Assembly: GCF_000344685.1 (NCBI RefSeq)
Contig: NW_006920411.1
Coordinates: 2,162,740 to 2,226,739, forward strand
Source of the DNA: Gloeophyllum trabeum ATCC 11539
Lineage: Eukaryota > Basidiomycota > Agaricomycetes > Gloeophyllales > Gloeophyllaceae
Direction of reading: 5' to 3'
DNA length: 64,000 nucleotides
Part shown: positions 62,542 to 64,000 of the stretch, piece after piece
Numbering within the stretch: position 1 is the stretch's first letter
Layout of the letters: each line of letters starts with the position of its first letter
Notes under the pieces: model-generated
What the model was told of the DNA's origin: nothing
Database searches by the model: none
What the model saw: only the letters and a program-made list of their open reading frames with translations
Program-made: the position numbers and the translations under genes

Positions 62542-63730
62542 CTACAGTTCATCGCGGCCGGACTTGCGGTGACCAACGTGGGCGTTCTCTTTAGTCTCCT
62601 TTCGAGGACTAGAACTCGCGGCTTTCTTGGGATCGCAATGCTCTGGGATGGGACTAGAGGGATCAATAGCCGGGTGAATAACACGGCCGACTTTGGTGTA
62701 CGTCTTGTGGTCCGCAAAGAACTGCTTCCAATGATTCAAACCCTTGAGCAAAATTTAGGTACGATAGTGAGCGTGGCACGAATAAATTGCCTACCTGCAG
62801 TTCGCTATCAGTTAGACCTCTTGTATCGTGCGTCCTGTGCGTCTGGAAACAACCGGTCGCAAACGCCCTCGCAGCGTCCCTTCCGGCCCTATTGCGATGT
62901 GATCAGTGTACGGCACAGTTTCGTAGTATGATAGGAGCAAACATGAAGTGATATGGTCCTCCTGGACCGTAGGTGCGCCGATTATCCGAGACGTCATAGA
63001 CATCACCATCGATCTGTGCAGGTTACACCTGAGTACGGCGGGTTAAAACGGTACTGGTATGACGACCTACAGCAAGGTATACGGGTTTCTCAGGGTCCGT
63101 GCCATCGAACTGTGCTAAAAGCCTCTCCGAAAAGAGCCTCTGGTTTGTCTACATTCGAAACAATCCGTCTAGCGGGCGAATATCGCAGCAAGTATGTGCC
63201 ACATACCGGGATGTATGTCTTGAGTCTCGCCCATTTGCCTTCGTATTCCCACAAAAAGCTGTCCGTGAAGAACTTGCCTGCAAGCATGAGGAATATTACG
63301 AGGTATGCTGTGAATTTGAGCAAGCCCAAACATCCCACTTCCTGTTCAGCCGTAGGATCCCGTTCCTCTGGCCCGACCTTCTCTCCTCTTGCTAGCTTTT
63401 CCTCTCGCTCCTTCTTCCTCTGGAGCCATGCCTTGTGTTCCTGCTCCTGCTTGGTTCGGTACGCCTTGTAACTGATATGAACGCGTCACATAAGCAGCCT
63501 GCGAGCGACACGAAGACTTACACTTACGCCAGGAAGGGTCTATTTGCCTGTTTGGTAGACACTGTCCGCTCAGGCTCCAAGCTCGCAGGATCCGGAACCC
63601 TGGGATTCAGGTCGTTGTTCGGAAATTCTGCCCAAGGAGAAGCCGGGACCGCATTCGTTTCTGGTGCAGTCGCTGAACGTGCAGGCTGACGGCGAGCAGG
63701 GGCTCCTTGAGGGTTGATAATCCACGACAT
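62542..63730 (-). CDS. MAPR/Dap1-like cytochrome b5-fold membrane protein ending in RDEL
   Basis: A membrane-associated progesterone receptor family haem-binding protein; relatives such as Dap1/PGRMC1 support sterol-synthesis P450s at the ER. A cytosolic-type N-terminus (MSWIINPQGAPARRQPARSA, then a charged KxxREEKLARGEK helix) precedes one membrane span (LLKFTAYLVIFLMLAGKFFT). The b5-like domain reads RLFSERLLAQFDGTDPEKPV YLAV, then DGDVYDVSDNRRTYGPGGPY HFM, then AGRDAARAFATGCFQTHRTH, then GLNHWKQFFADHKTYTKVGR VIHP. YGPGGPYHFMAGRDAARAFA is the MAPR signature. The tail is Pro/Ser/Lys-rich and ends HVGHRKSGRDEL, a KDEL-class ER retrieval tetrapeptide. The upstream N-terminal extension is longer than in Dap1. 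Confidence 0.88.
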
Positions 63731-64000
63731 GGTTTCGAAGGGAGGTGGAGGTAATAGCCCCGACAGTTCTCATCATCGCACTGAGACGTGCTTGAGCTTA
63801 TTGTACATGCCACACGTCTATTGATGCGGCGCATTCAAGAACCGACGGAAAGGACTCCGACGAAGCTCTGTGAACTGACGAAGATGTATCTTGCTTCGCA
63901 GGCACTCTACATATACAGCGAACGTCGATACATTCGATAATAATAATGAACAGTGGAATGTTCGATTAGCAGAGTCTTATCTCCGGACGGGTAGGAGATG
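63731..64000. promoter_or_regulatory. Upstream region of the MAPR gene (window end)
   Basis: Noncoding to the window edge. A CATATACAG / TACATATACAG tract near 63905-63918 reads TATATG-like on the minus strand and could be a weak TATA element. Confidence 0.35.

Overview
The window looks like a gene-dense stretch of nuclear DNA from a basidiomycete fungus, most likely an Agaricomycete. Genes are intron-rich, with many 46-60 nt GT-AG introns. Intergenic gaps are short, and the gene set is typical filamentous-fungal (COP9 signalosome, AP-3, CipC-like, Zn2Cys6 regulator, Nup120/Nup160, Tra1). All assignments come from reading translated exons and joining them by hand at GT/AG sites; no database was searched.

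Layout. 1-8405 (+): the 3' part of TRA1, the SAGA/NuA4 scaffold pseudokinase. 8538-10664 (-): a BRD8/Bdc1-like bromodomain protein, a NuA4 subunit, tail to tail with TRA1. 10924-12469 (+): vacuolar aspartic protease (PEP4). 12816-14978 (+): DCAF8/DCAF6-like WD40 protein. 15738-19055 (+): CTK1/CDK12-type kinase with an RS-rich N-terminus. 19138-20707 (-): COP9 signalosome CSN4. 21225-26033 (+): a large unrecognised protein built in part from a tandem array of symmetric phase-1 exons. 26298-27316 (-): PUB-domain protein. 27568-29377 (-): AP-3 mu. 29706-30243 (-): CipC-like protein. 32004-35500 (+): patatin-like (Tgl3/4/5-type) lipase. 35793-37826 (+): STI1/Hop co-chaperone with a perfect heat-shock element upstream. 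38045-39423 (-): aldo/keto reductase. 39669-40105 (-): NDUFA4-like protein. 40579-44336 (-): large coiled-coil protein. 44727-45669 (+): isochorismatase-like hydrolase. 46185-46643 (+): DUF1748 protein. 46834-47354 (-): OST2/DAD1. 47526-48722 (+): SOD-fold mitochondrial ribosomal protein. 48723-51795: repeat-rich gap with two well-delimited non-autonomous DNA transposons. 51796-54803 (-): Zn2Cys6 transcription factor. 55421-60091 (-): NUP120/NUP160. 61814-62399 (+): small unrecognised protein. 62542-63730 (-): MAPR/Dap1-like cytochrome b5-fold protein ending in RDEL.

The genes are mostly unrelated housekeeping genes rather than one pathway or biosynthetic cluster. Links that can be drawn are TRA1 beside the BRD8-like gene (same acetyltransferase complex) and several head-to-head pairs with short shared promoters (BRD8-like/PEP4, OST2/mitoribosomal protein, CSN4/repeat protein).

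The most unusual item is the exon array at 23399-25071. Ten consecutive exons, all multiples of three and all split inside a Tyr codon (T|AT or equivalent), repeat a YPxFxIYPAxYPHxEIYP-type motif. Joining all exons keeps one frame through 1374 codons. The best-defined mobile element is a 995-bp element with 222-bp identical terminal inverted repeats and a 9-bp target duplication, as in Mutator-like elements.
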